Positions 49,160 through 57,201 of a DNA stretch of 64,000 nt are shown here, in pieces. Below the pieces are notes generated by a model that was given only the letters and a program-made list of their open reading frames with translations, did not search any database and was not told the DNA's origin. Origin of the DNA: Shewanella japonica (GTDB lineage Bacteria; Pseudomonadota; Gammaproteobacteria; Enterobacterales; Shewanellaceae); the NCBI RefSeq assembly GCF_002075795.1, contig NZ_CP020472.1, positions 3,455,001-3,519,000 of the forward strand, written 5' to 3'. Made by a program: the position numbers and the translations under genes. Numbering within the stretch: the first letter of the stretch is position 1; the number at the start of each line of letters is the position of its first letter.

Positions 49160-49235
49160 CTCCCTATAGCTCAACAGGATAGAGCAGTCGCCTCCTAAGC
49201 GATCGATCAGGGTTCGAGTCCTTGTGGGGAGACCA
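49160..49235 (+). tRNA. tRNA-Arg(CCU)
   Basis: 76 bases folding as a cloverleaf: acceptor CTCCCTA with TGGGGAG, D arm GCTC/GAGC, anticodon stem GTCGC/GCGAT with loop CTCCTAA (anticodon CCT), T arm CAGGG/CCTTG with loop TTCGAGT, and an encoded CCA end. The last 15 bases are repeated at 58686-58700, so the gene is the attachment site of the island; the insertion leaves it complete. Confidence 0.93.
49221..49235 (+). repeat. att direct repeat, tRNA side
   Basis: CTTGTGGGGAGACCA, the 3' end of tRNA-Arg, identical to 58686-58700. The match stops at both flanks (C against G upstream, A against T downstream). Confidence 0.9.
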
Positions 49236-49287
49236 AATAAGCCTATTTTATTATACTAATCAATATCTTATCTTCTTACGTACAATC

Positions 49288-49310
49288 CTGTGTCACCCCT
49301 GTGTCACCAC
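49288..49310 (+). repeat. 23-bp direct repeat, left arm of the island
   Basis: Identical to 58537-58559, each 50 to 150 bases inside an end of the island. Inside it TGTGTCACC occurs twice, 11 bases apart. This is the arrangement of integrase or excisionase arm-binding sites; the assignment is an inference. Confidence 0.8.
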
Positions 49311-49444
49311 AGAAAAAGTTTTTTACCACTTCTTATTATAACTATTTCGAATAACCCCAGTTTTAAAGCATTCACTTCAATTATGGACTTTTCGCCCTAT
49401 TTCTAATAGTTTTGTATCAAACAAGAATATGGAAATTGAACGTG

Positions 49445-50257
49445 ATGGATGACACCTCATCAAGTATTAATCACAATAAAGTCACAGATGAATCGCTTAA
49501 CAAAATGTTTAGTGAAATGCCTGCTGAACAAAAAGAACAACTGTTAGCAATTCTTACCTCTAAAGAAAATAGCACTGTTGATAATCAAGATTTATTGAAA
49601 AAATTTATCACCCTCGAATCATTATCTTCAAAACCTTCAGGATTAAAAGAAAACCTTCCAGAAGATACAACCGAAGAAACATTGGCTAAAGCTTTAGCCC
49701 AAATAGATAACAGCCAACAGACTTTGGCAGACGAACAGTCACAGTTAATCAATGTGTTTACTGAAATGTTTGAACAGTTTTCAAATGCTGAACCTTGTGA
49801 TGATATTAACGAACTCAGAGTATTCGGTAATTCACCTTCACTTTTTGAGGCTCTAGAAGGTGCTGGCGTTTCTGGGTTATCAGTTTTTAAAAATACCGTA
49901 TCCCAAGAAACTGATGAACTGCTGCACGCAGCTATGACTTGCCAAATTGCTGGACTGACAAAAAACTCACATTACCTGTTTAAGCTTTTTTTGCAGCAGC
50001 AATTCATAGATAAAAATGAAAGCTATCAATCATTGCAAACAGACATAAACATTGAGAAAGGCATCATTGAAACAGCTCAAAGTCATTCAATAAAAGGGCA
50101 AAACACTAGGCACAGCAAAAACCGCCAACGTAAAGAGTTTGCTCTTAGCTTATATGCAAAGAAATCTTTCACAAATCCAAAGCAAGCTACGGAACGCCTA
50201 TTTCCATCAATTAATGATTTTGCCAACACAATGCATCACCCTTTCACAAGCGATTAG
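49445..50257 (+). CDS. island protein of unknown function (270 aa)
   Basis: I do not recognise the family. It is acidic in its first half (MFSEMPAEQKEQLLAILTSKE, many Glu/Asp/Ser/Thr) and basic near residues 220-240 (KGQNTRHSKNRQRKEFALSL), followed by KQATERLFPSINDFANTMHH, which could bind nucleic acid. No signal peptide or membrane helix. I use the ATG at 49445; an in-frame TTG at 49412 lacks a ribosome binding site. First gene inside the tRNA end of the island, with the 23-bp arm repeat upstream. Confidence 0.7.
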   Translation: MDDTSSSINHNKVTDESLNKMFSEMPAEQKEQLLAILTSKENSTVDNQDLLKKFITLESLSSKPSGLKENLPEDTTEETLAKALAQIDNSQQTLADEQSQLINVFTEMFEQFSNAEPCDDINELRVFGNSPSLFEALEGAGVSGLSVFKNTVSQETDELLHAAMTCQIAGLTKNSHYLFKLFLQQQFIDKNESYQSLQTDINIEKGIIETAQSHSIKGQNTRHSKNRQRKEFALSLYAKKSFTNPKQATERLFPSINDFANTMHHPFTSD

Positions 50258-50540
50258 CAAGGGTTTCAAACCATTTACCGTTGGTTTCTTGCAGCAAATA
50301 AGTAGCAACTGCATATAGTCAAAATTAAATCAAATAAACTTGATTCAATTTACTCATTAATATAGATTCTTTATTAGGCGCCAGCCTCACTTACATGCGA
50401 GTGAAAACAGGCACTAAAAACGAAAGTTTAAAATCAGAATTTAAAACCAATTTTTCATAAATGACTAGGTTGAGAAGCCTCGCCGTAATCGCATGTGGTA
50501 TTGCTTTAATGCACCTCGCACTCAACCGCGGAGTTAATTT
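50258..50540 (+). other. inverted-repeat-rich intergenic region of the island
   Basis: 283 bases with no coding frame but several inverted repeats: GGTTGAG (50468-50474) with CTCAACC (50521-50527), ACATGCGA (50393-50400) with TCGCATGT (50489-50496), and a small hairpin TCACT/AGTGA (50387-50404). The outer pair ends 13 bases before the next start codon and would place that gene's ribosome binding site next to a stem. Could be a structured leader, a small RNA or an origin/regulator binding site. Confidence 0.5.
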
Positions 50541-51725
50541 ATGAACATGCTTTCAACTTACACTTATAACGTATCCTCACGCGCAAAAAAACTGCCTGAA
50601 TGCACGATTTCTAGAGCACAAATCCTCGAACTAATTGCCGCATACCTAGGTAAAAAAACTTATGCAGCCTTAAAAACTTCATCAATTACAAATCTATTAG
50701 AGCAAGCAAATAAAGAACCTTTAATAGCCTTTGAGAGATGTAAGCTCAAAGCAATCCATCTAAATCAAACCGAAACAGCCTCAACTCAACTTGCCAATTT
50801 AATACGTGATGAATTAGCTGCGCTTATTGGTATGCAATCATCACTAATCAATCAGCAAGCACTACACTACTTAACCTATGTTGACAGTCTTACCAACAAT
50901 GATGATTTTGACAGCAGGTACTCCAGTGAATCTAGTAGCAGATTTGAAAATGAATCAGTAAATAAGTTTTCTTATAATGGATTCGAAATTGACATTAAAA
51001 ATCTCTTTACTGAGTTACAGCAGAGTTCTATTAAAGGCGATAAACAATCAACGCTTTTGGAGTTTTTATGGCTACTAGATGATTTATCTTCAGTTACTGG
51101 AGGTGAAAGTAGTCAACACTGGTATGAGCAAAGCTTAAAAGGCCAAACTATGGGCGACACCCAAAAAAAGTGGGCAGATAACTATGCGAAACAGATAAAG
51201 CCTACTCAAGCATTCGAACGGTTTATTTCTCAAGTAACTATTTCTGATTTAGCTTTTCCCAATATAGATGATATTTTTGAAGCAATGAATTCTAATTCAA
51301 TCGAAAAATCAATCTGCTACCTTTTAGATGCTGAGAAAACACTCCACTTACTCAATCAATATTGGGGGGAAGATTATGATAGTGACTTCAAAAAGCAGCC
51401 CTTTAATCAATGGTTAAAGTTATCAGCCTTACAGCAACCTAATCGGGATATAATTGCTGAATTAATTGAAAACTCTAAAGAGCCGATTGAACAGCACGCA
51501 TGGGCTCAATTTGCTAAAGAAAACAAAATTGATGTTACTCAGGATGATCACTATGCGATCAATATGGATACTGGTGAGCGTTGGGATGAAGATTATGGCC
51601 CTATTGAAGTTGGTGGCTATAGTGGCGTTCGATTACTTCAATTAGCTCCAGCGTACGAATCTAAAGTTCATGAAAGAAGCCAAATAATGCTTCAAATCAG
51701 TCAAAAATGTCAAAATAGAACCTAA
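50541..51725 (+). CDS. island protein of unknown function (394 aa)
   Basis: Not recognised. The N-terminus (KKLPECTISRAQILELIAAYLGKKTYAAL) looks like a small helical domain seen at the start of various accessory-element proteins; the rest is acidic and mostly helical, ending with YAINMDTGERWDEDYGPIEV. No catalytic motif, signal or membrane segment. GGAG lies seven bases before the ATG. A strong terminator follows directly, so it is a single-gene unit or the end of one with the upstream gene. Confidence 0.75.
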   Translation: MNMLSTYTYNVSSRAKKLPECTISRAQILELIAAYLGKKTYAALKTSSITNLLEQANKEPLIAFERCKLKAIHLNQTETASTQLANLIRDELAALIGMQSSLINQQALHYLTYVDSLTNNDDFDSRYSSESSSRFENESVNKFSYNGFEIDIKNLFTELQQSSIKGDKQSTLLEFLWLLDDLSSVTGGESSQHWYEQSLKGQTMGDTQKKWADNYAKQIKPTQAFERFISQVTISDLAFPNIDDIFEAMNSNSIEKSICYLLDAEKTLHLLNQYWGEDYDSDFKKQPFNQWLKLSALQQPNRDIIAELIENSKEPIEQHAWAQFAKENKIDVTQDDHYAINMDTGERWDEDYGPIEVGGYSGVRLLQLAPAYESKVHERSQIMLQISQKCQNRT

Positions 51726-51728
51726 ATT

Positions 51729-51763
51729 AAAAAGGTGTTTCTCACCCTGAGAAACACCTTTTT
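51729..51763 (+). terminator. terminator after the 394-aa island gene
   Basis: Perfect 16-bp stem (AAAAAGGTGTTTCTCA / TGAGAAACACCTTTTT) with a CCC loop, starting three bases after the stop codon. Confidence 0.9.
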
Positions 51764-51840
51764 GAGCCTGACAAGCGCATACCCTATTCCTCTTTGATCA
51801 TATTGTTCACTCCGACGAACACAAACTAATCGGAGTTAAC

Positions 51841-52029
51841 ATGAATAATCTACTACTTACCCCTTCTCAGGTTTCTGAGTTCTTGGGCGTTACTATCGGC
51901 ACCCTTTCCGTTTGGCGTTGTACTGGCAGATACCCACTTAGCTTTATCAAAGTGGGTCGTCGAGTCATGTACCGTCAAAGTGATGTTGAAAACTTCATCA
52001 ATGGGAGGGTTTATGAACATACTGCTTAA
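51841..52029 (+). CDS. AlpA-like helix-turn-helix excisionase/regulator
   Basis: 62 residues, a MerR-like HTH_17 fold: LLTPSQVSEFLGVTIGTLSVWR is the helix-turn-helix and FIKVGRRVMYRQSDVENFI is the strand-and-helix end typical of AlpA and excisionase-type proteins. In P4-like elements such proteins control integrase and excision. GGAG lies five bases before the ATG. It precedes the small ORF and replication gene. Confidence 0.85.
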   Translation: MNNLLLTPSQVSEFLGVTIGTLSVWRCTGRYPLSFIKVGRRVMYRQSDVENFINGRVYEHTA

Positions 52030-52114
52030 TTATTCCCTAATTGAAATACTTGCCCTAATAGCGAATCACATTCCTGCAATCAGGGATATTAATGCACAAA
52101 AAGGTGGTGAGTAA
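52013..52114 (+). CDS. small ORF, 33 residues
   Basis: Starts MNILLNYSLIEILALIANHI and ends KGGE. It has an excellent ribosome binding site (GGGAGG five bases before the ATG), overlaps the end of the AlpA-like gene, and its TAA overlaps the ATG of the next gene (TAATG). That coupling on both sides argues for real translation. The first 20 residues are hydrophobic and might be a membrane helix. Function unknown; it may serve as a translational coupler. Confidence 0.55.
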   Translation: MNILLNYSLIEILALIANHIPAIRDINAQKGGE

Positions 52115-52395
52115 TGGCCACTTTTAGCAAAGAACAAATTAGCTTTATTGAATGGTTGTCCAAAGGCAATCACGTTGAAGTGTGCATTGAGATTTGCCCT
52201 GATCTTGGCAAGATGACTGGTTATGAGTCATTTTCAGGCAGCTTTCAAAAACGCACCTTATTCAAGCTCAAGCAGCAAGGCTTTCTGGCTGAAAGCACTC
52301 ACAACAACATGGGTATGAAGTGGCAAGCATGTAGCCTCAATATCAGGGGTCAACAATGGTTAATGAAGCATGGAGAAACAAACCATGCTTTATGA
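52114..52395 (+). CDS. small island protein of unknown function (93 aa)
   Basis: 93 residues, not recognised. The pattern (FIEWLSKGNHVEV, FQKRTLFKLKQQGFL, SLNIRGQQWL) looks like a winged-helix DNA-binding domain, which would fit a replication regulator. Its end overlaps the start of the replication gene by 11 bases, and its start overlaps the small ORF stop, so the four genes from AlpA to Rep appear to be one translational unit. Confidence 0.7.
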   Translation: MATFSKEQISFIEWLSKGNHVEVCIEICPDLGKMTGYESFSGSFQKRTLFKLKQQGFLAESTHNNMGMKWQACSLNIRGQQWLMKHGETNHAL

Positions 52396-54343
52396 AGCTA
52401 ATTACAACAAGCAGTGGGTAGAGAAAAGACTTTATGGCCTACCTGACATTCACAAAAAAGCTGTAATGCAGCGCTATAAGAAAAAACCAACTAAACAGCA
52501 GGCTAACTTATATATCTTGGCTATCACTAAGGCAATTGCTGAAATATTAGGGAGCACTAGTCACATTTACATTGTGAATATTGAAGGTCGAGAGTATGAA
52601 ATCAAAGCCAAATATCATGCTAGACAGTGTATTAATATTTGCAGAAGATTAGATTCACAAAGCCTGTTTACAACTTATAAAAATATCGAGCATTACTTAA
52701 AGGCTTACCAAATTAAGCCTCCAGTATTAAGTGAAACGGTTCTAGCTAACTTACAACAAGATACTCTTTCAGAAAGTGAATTGAGCAAAGTAGTTGGCGT
52801 TCTCAACAGAGCTATTGATGAATCTTGGTGGAAGCCTAAGTTAAGAAAACTCCATAACAGGCAAATCGAAACGATTTCTCGCCTACTTAATCAGGTGAAT
52901 GAACATAAGGGAATATATGCCAGTAACGTAACAGTTAGCAACTTCAAAACTCAGTGGCAAAGCAATCGTGAGTTACTTGAAAATACCATTGCCACCAATG
53001 AGCATGACTACTCAATGAGTTTGGCTGAATTGTCAGATTTAAACGTATCAAACCCAAAAATCAGAAAAGCTGAATTAATGGTTCGTATCCGTGGTTTTGA
53101 AGATTACGCTAAAGATATGGGCTATTCAGCTTTGTTTTTAACCATGACTACCCCGTCTAAATACCATAGAAGCTATTCAAAATCTGGTGCTGAAAACCCG
53201 AAATGGAACGGTGCAACTCCGCTTGATGGACAGGATTATCTTAATCGCACCTTCCAGCGTATTAGAGCATCGTTAAACCGTGACAATATCACCCCGTTTG
53301 GTTTCAGAATTGCAGAACCCCATCATGACGGTACACCCCATTGGCATATACTTTATTTTGTACCAACAGAACATCAAGACAGACTGGTAGAAACCTTCGA
53401 GCATTATTGTTTTGAAGAAGATGGTGATGAAAATGGCGCTAAAAAACACCGTTTCGAAGTTGAGTACATCGACCCAGAAAAAGGTTCTGCAACAGGTTAC
53501 ATAGTTAAGTATGTTTCTAAAAGTATTGACGGTGAAGGCATTGAACATGACTCATATGGGAAAGAGGCAACCGATTCTGCTGTGCGAATTAAAGTTTGGG
53601 CTTCATGCTGGGGCATACGCCAATTTCAGCAAATTGGTGGGGTAGGTGTAACACAGTGGCGGGAATTAAGACGTTTATCAGCCATTACAGATGAAAGCTT
53701 AGATTGGGTTGAAACGGTTCGACAAGCAGCAGATGAATCTAACTGGAGCAAATATACCGAACTTATGGGTGGCGTATTTTGTAAACGTGAAGACCAACTT
53801 ATCAGGCCGTTATATCAACTTAAAAAGCAATCGACTCAGCCTGTAACTAAAACAGTGGCGAACAATGAGTCTAATATAATAGTTAACAATGATTCCTGCA
53901 AACCCTACATAAACACTAGGGATACAGCGCATCAATGCACTATGAGTTCATGCAGCCATATTGCAAGAACCCCTATACACCATGCAGGGTTCACTAAAAA
54001 TTACCTTTCAAGAATTGCAGAACCATTTACAGAAATGTCTGCAATCAATCTCGAAACGGTTTCAGCAATACCTGCAATATGTGCTGAAAGCAATCCAGCA
54101 ATGATTACTGAAATTCCGAGACCATATCCCGCATATTCCTGCAATCACACAGTAAACAGTCACCAAGGCAACATATACAAAACTAATCGCTACGGCGATG
54201 AATTTGTTATTCAGCTAAAAGGTATTGTGGCTTTAGGAGTTGAAATCATTACCCGAGTCCATGAATGGACATTAACTCAATCAAGCCCTGCTTGTGCTCT
54301 TGATTTAACTTGGAGTTCTGTCAATAAGTGTACTGTTCAGTAA
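52385..54343 (+). CDS. phage replication endonuclease, P2 gpA type (HUH Rep)
   Basis: 652 residues. The central domain is Phage_GPA: LFLTMTTPSKYH, then HUH metal motif in DGTPHWHILYFV (H319 and H321 from this start) and the two tyrosines Y372 and Y376 of YIVKYVSK. Such proteins nick one strand at an origin, often inside their own gene, and start rolling-circle replication. The start is the ATG at 52385 (MLYEANYNKQW) with GGAG upstream; an ATG at 52370 has none. The last 180 residues are low-complexity, and their DNA holds repeated TGCAA words and hairpins. Confidence 0.88.
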   Translation: MLYEANYNKQWVEKRLYGLPDIHKKAVMQRYKKKPTKQQANLYILAITKAIAEILGSTSHIYIVNIEGREYEIKAKYHARQCINICRRLDSQSLFTTYKNIEHYLKAYQIKPPVLSETVLANLQQDTLSESELSKVVGVLNRAIDESWWKPKLRKLHNRQIETISRLLNQVNEHKGIYASNVTVSNFKTQWQSNRELLENTIATNEHDYSMSLAELSDLNVSNPKIRKAELMVRIRGFEDYAKDMGYSALFLTMTTPSKYHRSYSKSGAENPKWNGATPLDGQDYLNRTFQRIRASLNRDNITPFGFRIAEPHHDGTPHWHILYFVPTEHQDRLVETFEHYCFEEDGDENGAKKHRFEVEYIDPEKGSATGYIVKYVSKSIDGEGIEHDSYGKEATDSAVRIKVWASCWGIRQFQQIGGVGVTQWRELRRLSAITDESLDWVETVRQAADESNWSKYTELMGGVFCKREDQLIRPLYQLKKQSTQPVTKTVANNESNIIVNNDSCKPYINTRDTAHQCTMSSCSHIARTPIHHAGFTKNYLSRIAEPFTEMSAINLETVSAIPAICAESNPAMITEIPRPYPAYSCNHTVNSHQGNIYKTNRYGDEFVIQLKGIVALGVEIITRVHEWTLTQSSPACALDLTWSSVNKCTVQ

Positions 54344-54550
54344 TTCGTTTCTTCTGATGGCTTAAAGAAGTTGTTTAGACTAAATAATAAAACAAAACTT
54401 ATGATCGCTATGTCTCAATAGTTTCAATAGTTTCAACAGTGCGTGACAAACAATAAAAATGTAAATATCCTAATCTGATACTGTAGGTTATAACCAAGAA
54501 GTCAAACACATACCCACTGATACTATTTGTTTCTCATATAGGAATGCCAA

Positions 54551-56539
54551 ATGTCTGAATACTGTTTTTTTACTCCAGAATCTCAAGCTCTAGCCGAGTC
54601 AGCTAACCTAAAAGTGAGGCTTGAGGAGTATGCTGAGGCTAATAAAAAACAAATCTATGTGTTGTGTCGCCCTTTATCAAAAGAAGACCTGACATATGAG
54701 TATGAAGATGCCTTTGTAATCTTTTCCTCAGGAAGAAAGCCTTGCTTCGTGGATACAGGTCGAGACCCAGACGGCTTTGATGAATTTATTGATGACTTTA
54801 TTGATGACATTGGCTTTTTATCTGAAAAATTTAAATACCGTCAAAAAATAGGACGAAAAAAGAAGTGGAAAGAGCTGATAGAACACACTTCAGGCGATAA
54901 CTTAAACTTAGATATATTACAGCTTGAAAACCCTTCAGATAAGAGAGTTGCTGACCTACTAACTTCATTAGTAATTGGCAGTATTAATGATGTCAACAGA
55001 GTTAACCTAGATGCTGACAACATACTGGATAGTATCAAGTCAAAAATTGTTTTATTCGACACTGATCAAACTGGCTTTGTCTTTAAAATGGAGGCTAGCA
55101 AAAAGTTTGTAATCCAAGGGTTAGCTGGCTCAGGTAAAACAGAGCTACTTCTGCATAAGCTAAAAGAAGTTTACTCTAACGAAGATGAAGCTAGAATTGC
55201 CTTTACATGCTTTAATAAAATCCTTGCTTCAAGTATGAAAAATAGGATCCCTTCATTTTTTGACTTTATGAAAGTTGAAAGGCAAATTGACTGGGGAAAT
55301 AAACTATTTTGTTTTCATTCATGGGGAAGTGGACGAATCCCTGACTCAGGGATGTATCGCTATATCTGCCATAAATATGAAATTCCTTTTGGTACATTTG
55401 CTGCTGGTTCATTCGATTTACTCTGTAAAAAGGCCATAGAAGAGATAAAAAGCATTGCCAAAGGGGGAGAACACAAATACATTTTTGACTATGTATTTAT
55501 TGATGAAAGTCAGGACTTTGGAGTACACTTTGTCGAACTATGTGAACTAGTTACACAGAAAAAAGTCTTCGTAGCTGGTGATGTTTTTCAAAATATATTT
55601 AGAACTATTGACGAGTCAGTTAGTCACTCAGATCTTGTACTGAAAAAGTGTTATAGAACAGATCCTAAAAACCTTATGTTTTCCCATGCACTCGGGATGG
55701 GGCTTTATGAAAATCCAGTTTTAAGGTGGCTTCAAGATAATGAATGGGGCGCATGCGGTTATAAATATCAAATATTAAACAATAGAGCGATAGTTAGCAG
55801 AGATCCTCTCCGCAGATTTGAGGACTTACCAAACGAATTTCAATCGACTTCTCTCCACTTAGTTGAGGATAATCAAAATATTTCAGACTCGATTTTCAGA
55901 GTAGTAGAGCAGATAAAGGAACGACATGAGACGGTTGAACCGGGTGATATTGCAGTTTTATTTATCGATAAAGCCAAATATATTTACGACGTCATACCAA
56001 CACTAGCAAATACGGTAAAAAGTCGATTAGGCTGGAGTGTAAATATTTCTCATGAAAGTAAAACTATTGACACTTCAAAGTTTTTTATATCAAATATTAA
56101 TAATGCAAAAGGATTAGAGTTTCCTTTTGTGATTTGTTTTGCGCGTGATTTACGTTCACAACCTGCTTTCCGTAACGGGCTATATACAATGATGGCTCGC
56201 TCATTTTTAGAAAGTCATTTGGTTCTAGGAAGTCAAACAGATCGAACTTTACTCAATTCATTGAACTCAGGCCTTGAATGCTTAAACACAAACGGTCATA
56301 TGGATTTGCGAATCCCCACTAAACAAGAAATTGAAAATCAAAAAGCTACGATTGTGTGGGACGAGGAACCATCACTAGAAGAAAGAGTCGTGGCTTATTG
56401 TGAAGAGTACGGAGCCAGCCCAAGACTAAAAGCTAAGCTAATACAGCGAATGTCGGAAGTCATGGGGGATGTAGAATACGAGGAAGACTACTTCAATGTT
56501 CTAATTCAAGCCGAATATAAGCGTTTTGAAAAACTATGA
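54551..56539 (+). CDS. SF1 (UvrD-like) helicase of a Helicase-DUF2290 defence pair
   Basis: 662 residues. Residues 1-180 are not recognised. The helicase core has Walker A GLAGSGKT (190-197), Walker B VFIDESQDF (DESQ 318-321), motif III AGDVFQ (342-347), motif IV CYRTDP (367-372), motif V NNAKGLEFPFVICF (about 514-527) and motif VI YTMMARSFLESHLVL (about 546-560). The stop overlaps the start of the next gene (ATGA), so the two proteins are made together. A UvrD-like helicase followed by a DUF2290 protein has been reported as an anti-phage system in phage-satellite hotspots. AGGA lies before the ATG. Confidence 0.82.
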   Translation: MSEYCFFTPESQALAESANLKVRLEEYAEANKKQIYVLCRPLSKEDLTYEYEDAFVIFSSGRKPCFVDTGRDPDGFDEFIDDFIDDIGFLSEKFKYRQKIGRKKKWKELIEHTSGDNLNLDILQLENPSDKRVADLLTSLVIGSINDVNRVNLDADNILDSIKSKIVLFDTDQTGFVFKMEASKKFVIQGLAGSGKTELLLHKLKEVYSNEDEARIAFTCFNKILASSMKNRIPSFFDFMKVERQIDWGNKLFCFHSWGSGRIPDSGMYRYICHKYEIPFGTFAAGSFDLLCKKAIEEIKSIAKGGEHKYIFDYVFIDESQDFGVHFVELCELVTQKKVFVAGDVFQNIFRTIDESVSHSDLVLKKCYRTDPKNLMFSHALGMGLYENPVLRWLQDNEWGACGYKYQILNNRAIVSRDPLRRFEDLPNEFQSTSLHLVEDNQNISDSIFRVVEQIKERHETVEPGDIAVLFIDKAKYIYDVIPTLANTVKSRLGWSVNISHESKTIDTSKFFISNINNAKGLEFPFVICFARDLRSQPAFRNGLYTMMARSFLESHLVLGSQTDRTLLNSLNSGLECLNTNGHMDLRIPTKQEIENQKATIVWDEEPSLEERVVAYCEEYGASPRLKAKLIQRMSEVMGDVEYEEDYFNVLIQAEYKRFEKL

Positions 56540-57183
56540 GTTCATACTTTTACTTGGGAATACCAGATCACTTTATGAAAAGGCTATGTGCAGTTAGAGA
56601 GCCTTACGATAATTTGTGGAACACCCTTATTCTAATTGAAGCTATCAACTCTTGCCCTGACTTGAGAACTGAACATTATGAGGGTGGTTTCGACGTAGCT
56701 ATTTTCACGAAAGATTTGGATCGTTTTCTGATCAAGAAGTCTGATGGGTATTTTTCAATGTCAAACCCATTTCAAGTAGTCTTAGGGGATAATGAAATAT
56801 CATTTAACTGCGATTTACTAGAAGAACCTGTCAGTGGTAGGTTCATATCAATCATGAGAAACGCAATAGAAACAGTTAGGGGGGGGATATTTTCGCATGA
56901 CGATATCGTCCTCTCACTACATGAGAACTTTAATATGGATTGGTCTGAAGCCGCAGCATATTCAGATACTTTCGCATCAATTATTGCCGGCGACCATGGC
57001 TACTTCAGGTTTGACGATGATGAGAACAATGAAGATGGGCATATCCACCCCCGATATCATTTTGATATTTTTTTCAGAAACTCCAGCTCGATAAAAATTG
57101 GATATGACAGGGTTGCAGGTGTTGAATGTTTTTTATCACTAACCGATAAAAACCATCCAAAAAAATATCTACAAAACATATAG
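56536..57183 (+). CDS. DUF2290-like protein, partner of the helicase
   Basis: 215 residues. It has no catalytic motif that I can name. The C-terminal HIHPRYHFDIFFRNSSSIKI with the following HPKKYL, together with the length and the place behind a UvrD-like helicase, fits DUF2290. Acidic stretch near residues 155-165 (DDDENNEDG). Four-base overlap with the helicase implies a 1:1 complex. The assignment to the Helicase-DUF2290 anti-phage system is an inference from domain type and order, not from a search. Confidence 0.65.
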   Translation: MSSYFYLGIPDHFMKRLCAVREPYDNLWNTLILIEAINSCPDLRTEHYEGGFDVAIFTKDLDRFLIKKSDGYFSMSNPFQVVLGDNEISFNCDLLEEPVSGRFISIMRNAIETVRGGIFSHDDIVLSLHENFNMDWSEAAAYSDTFASIIAGDHGYFRFDDDENNEDGHIHPRYHFDIFFRNSSSIKIGYDRVAGVECFLSLTDKNHPKKYLQNI

Positions 57184-57201
57184 GTAAAAACGTTCTCAAA
57201 T

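Noticed and set aside
54415..54445. Short tandem repeat (AATAGTTTC twice) before the helicase gene
   Set aside because: Only two 9-base units in AT-rich DNA; not enough to call a regulatory site.
54551..57183. Gabija-type defence system
   Set aside because: Gabija also has a UvrD-like helicase, but its partner is an OLD-family TOPRIM nuclease of over 500 residues. The partner here is 215 residues without such motifs.
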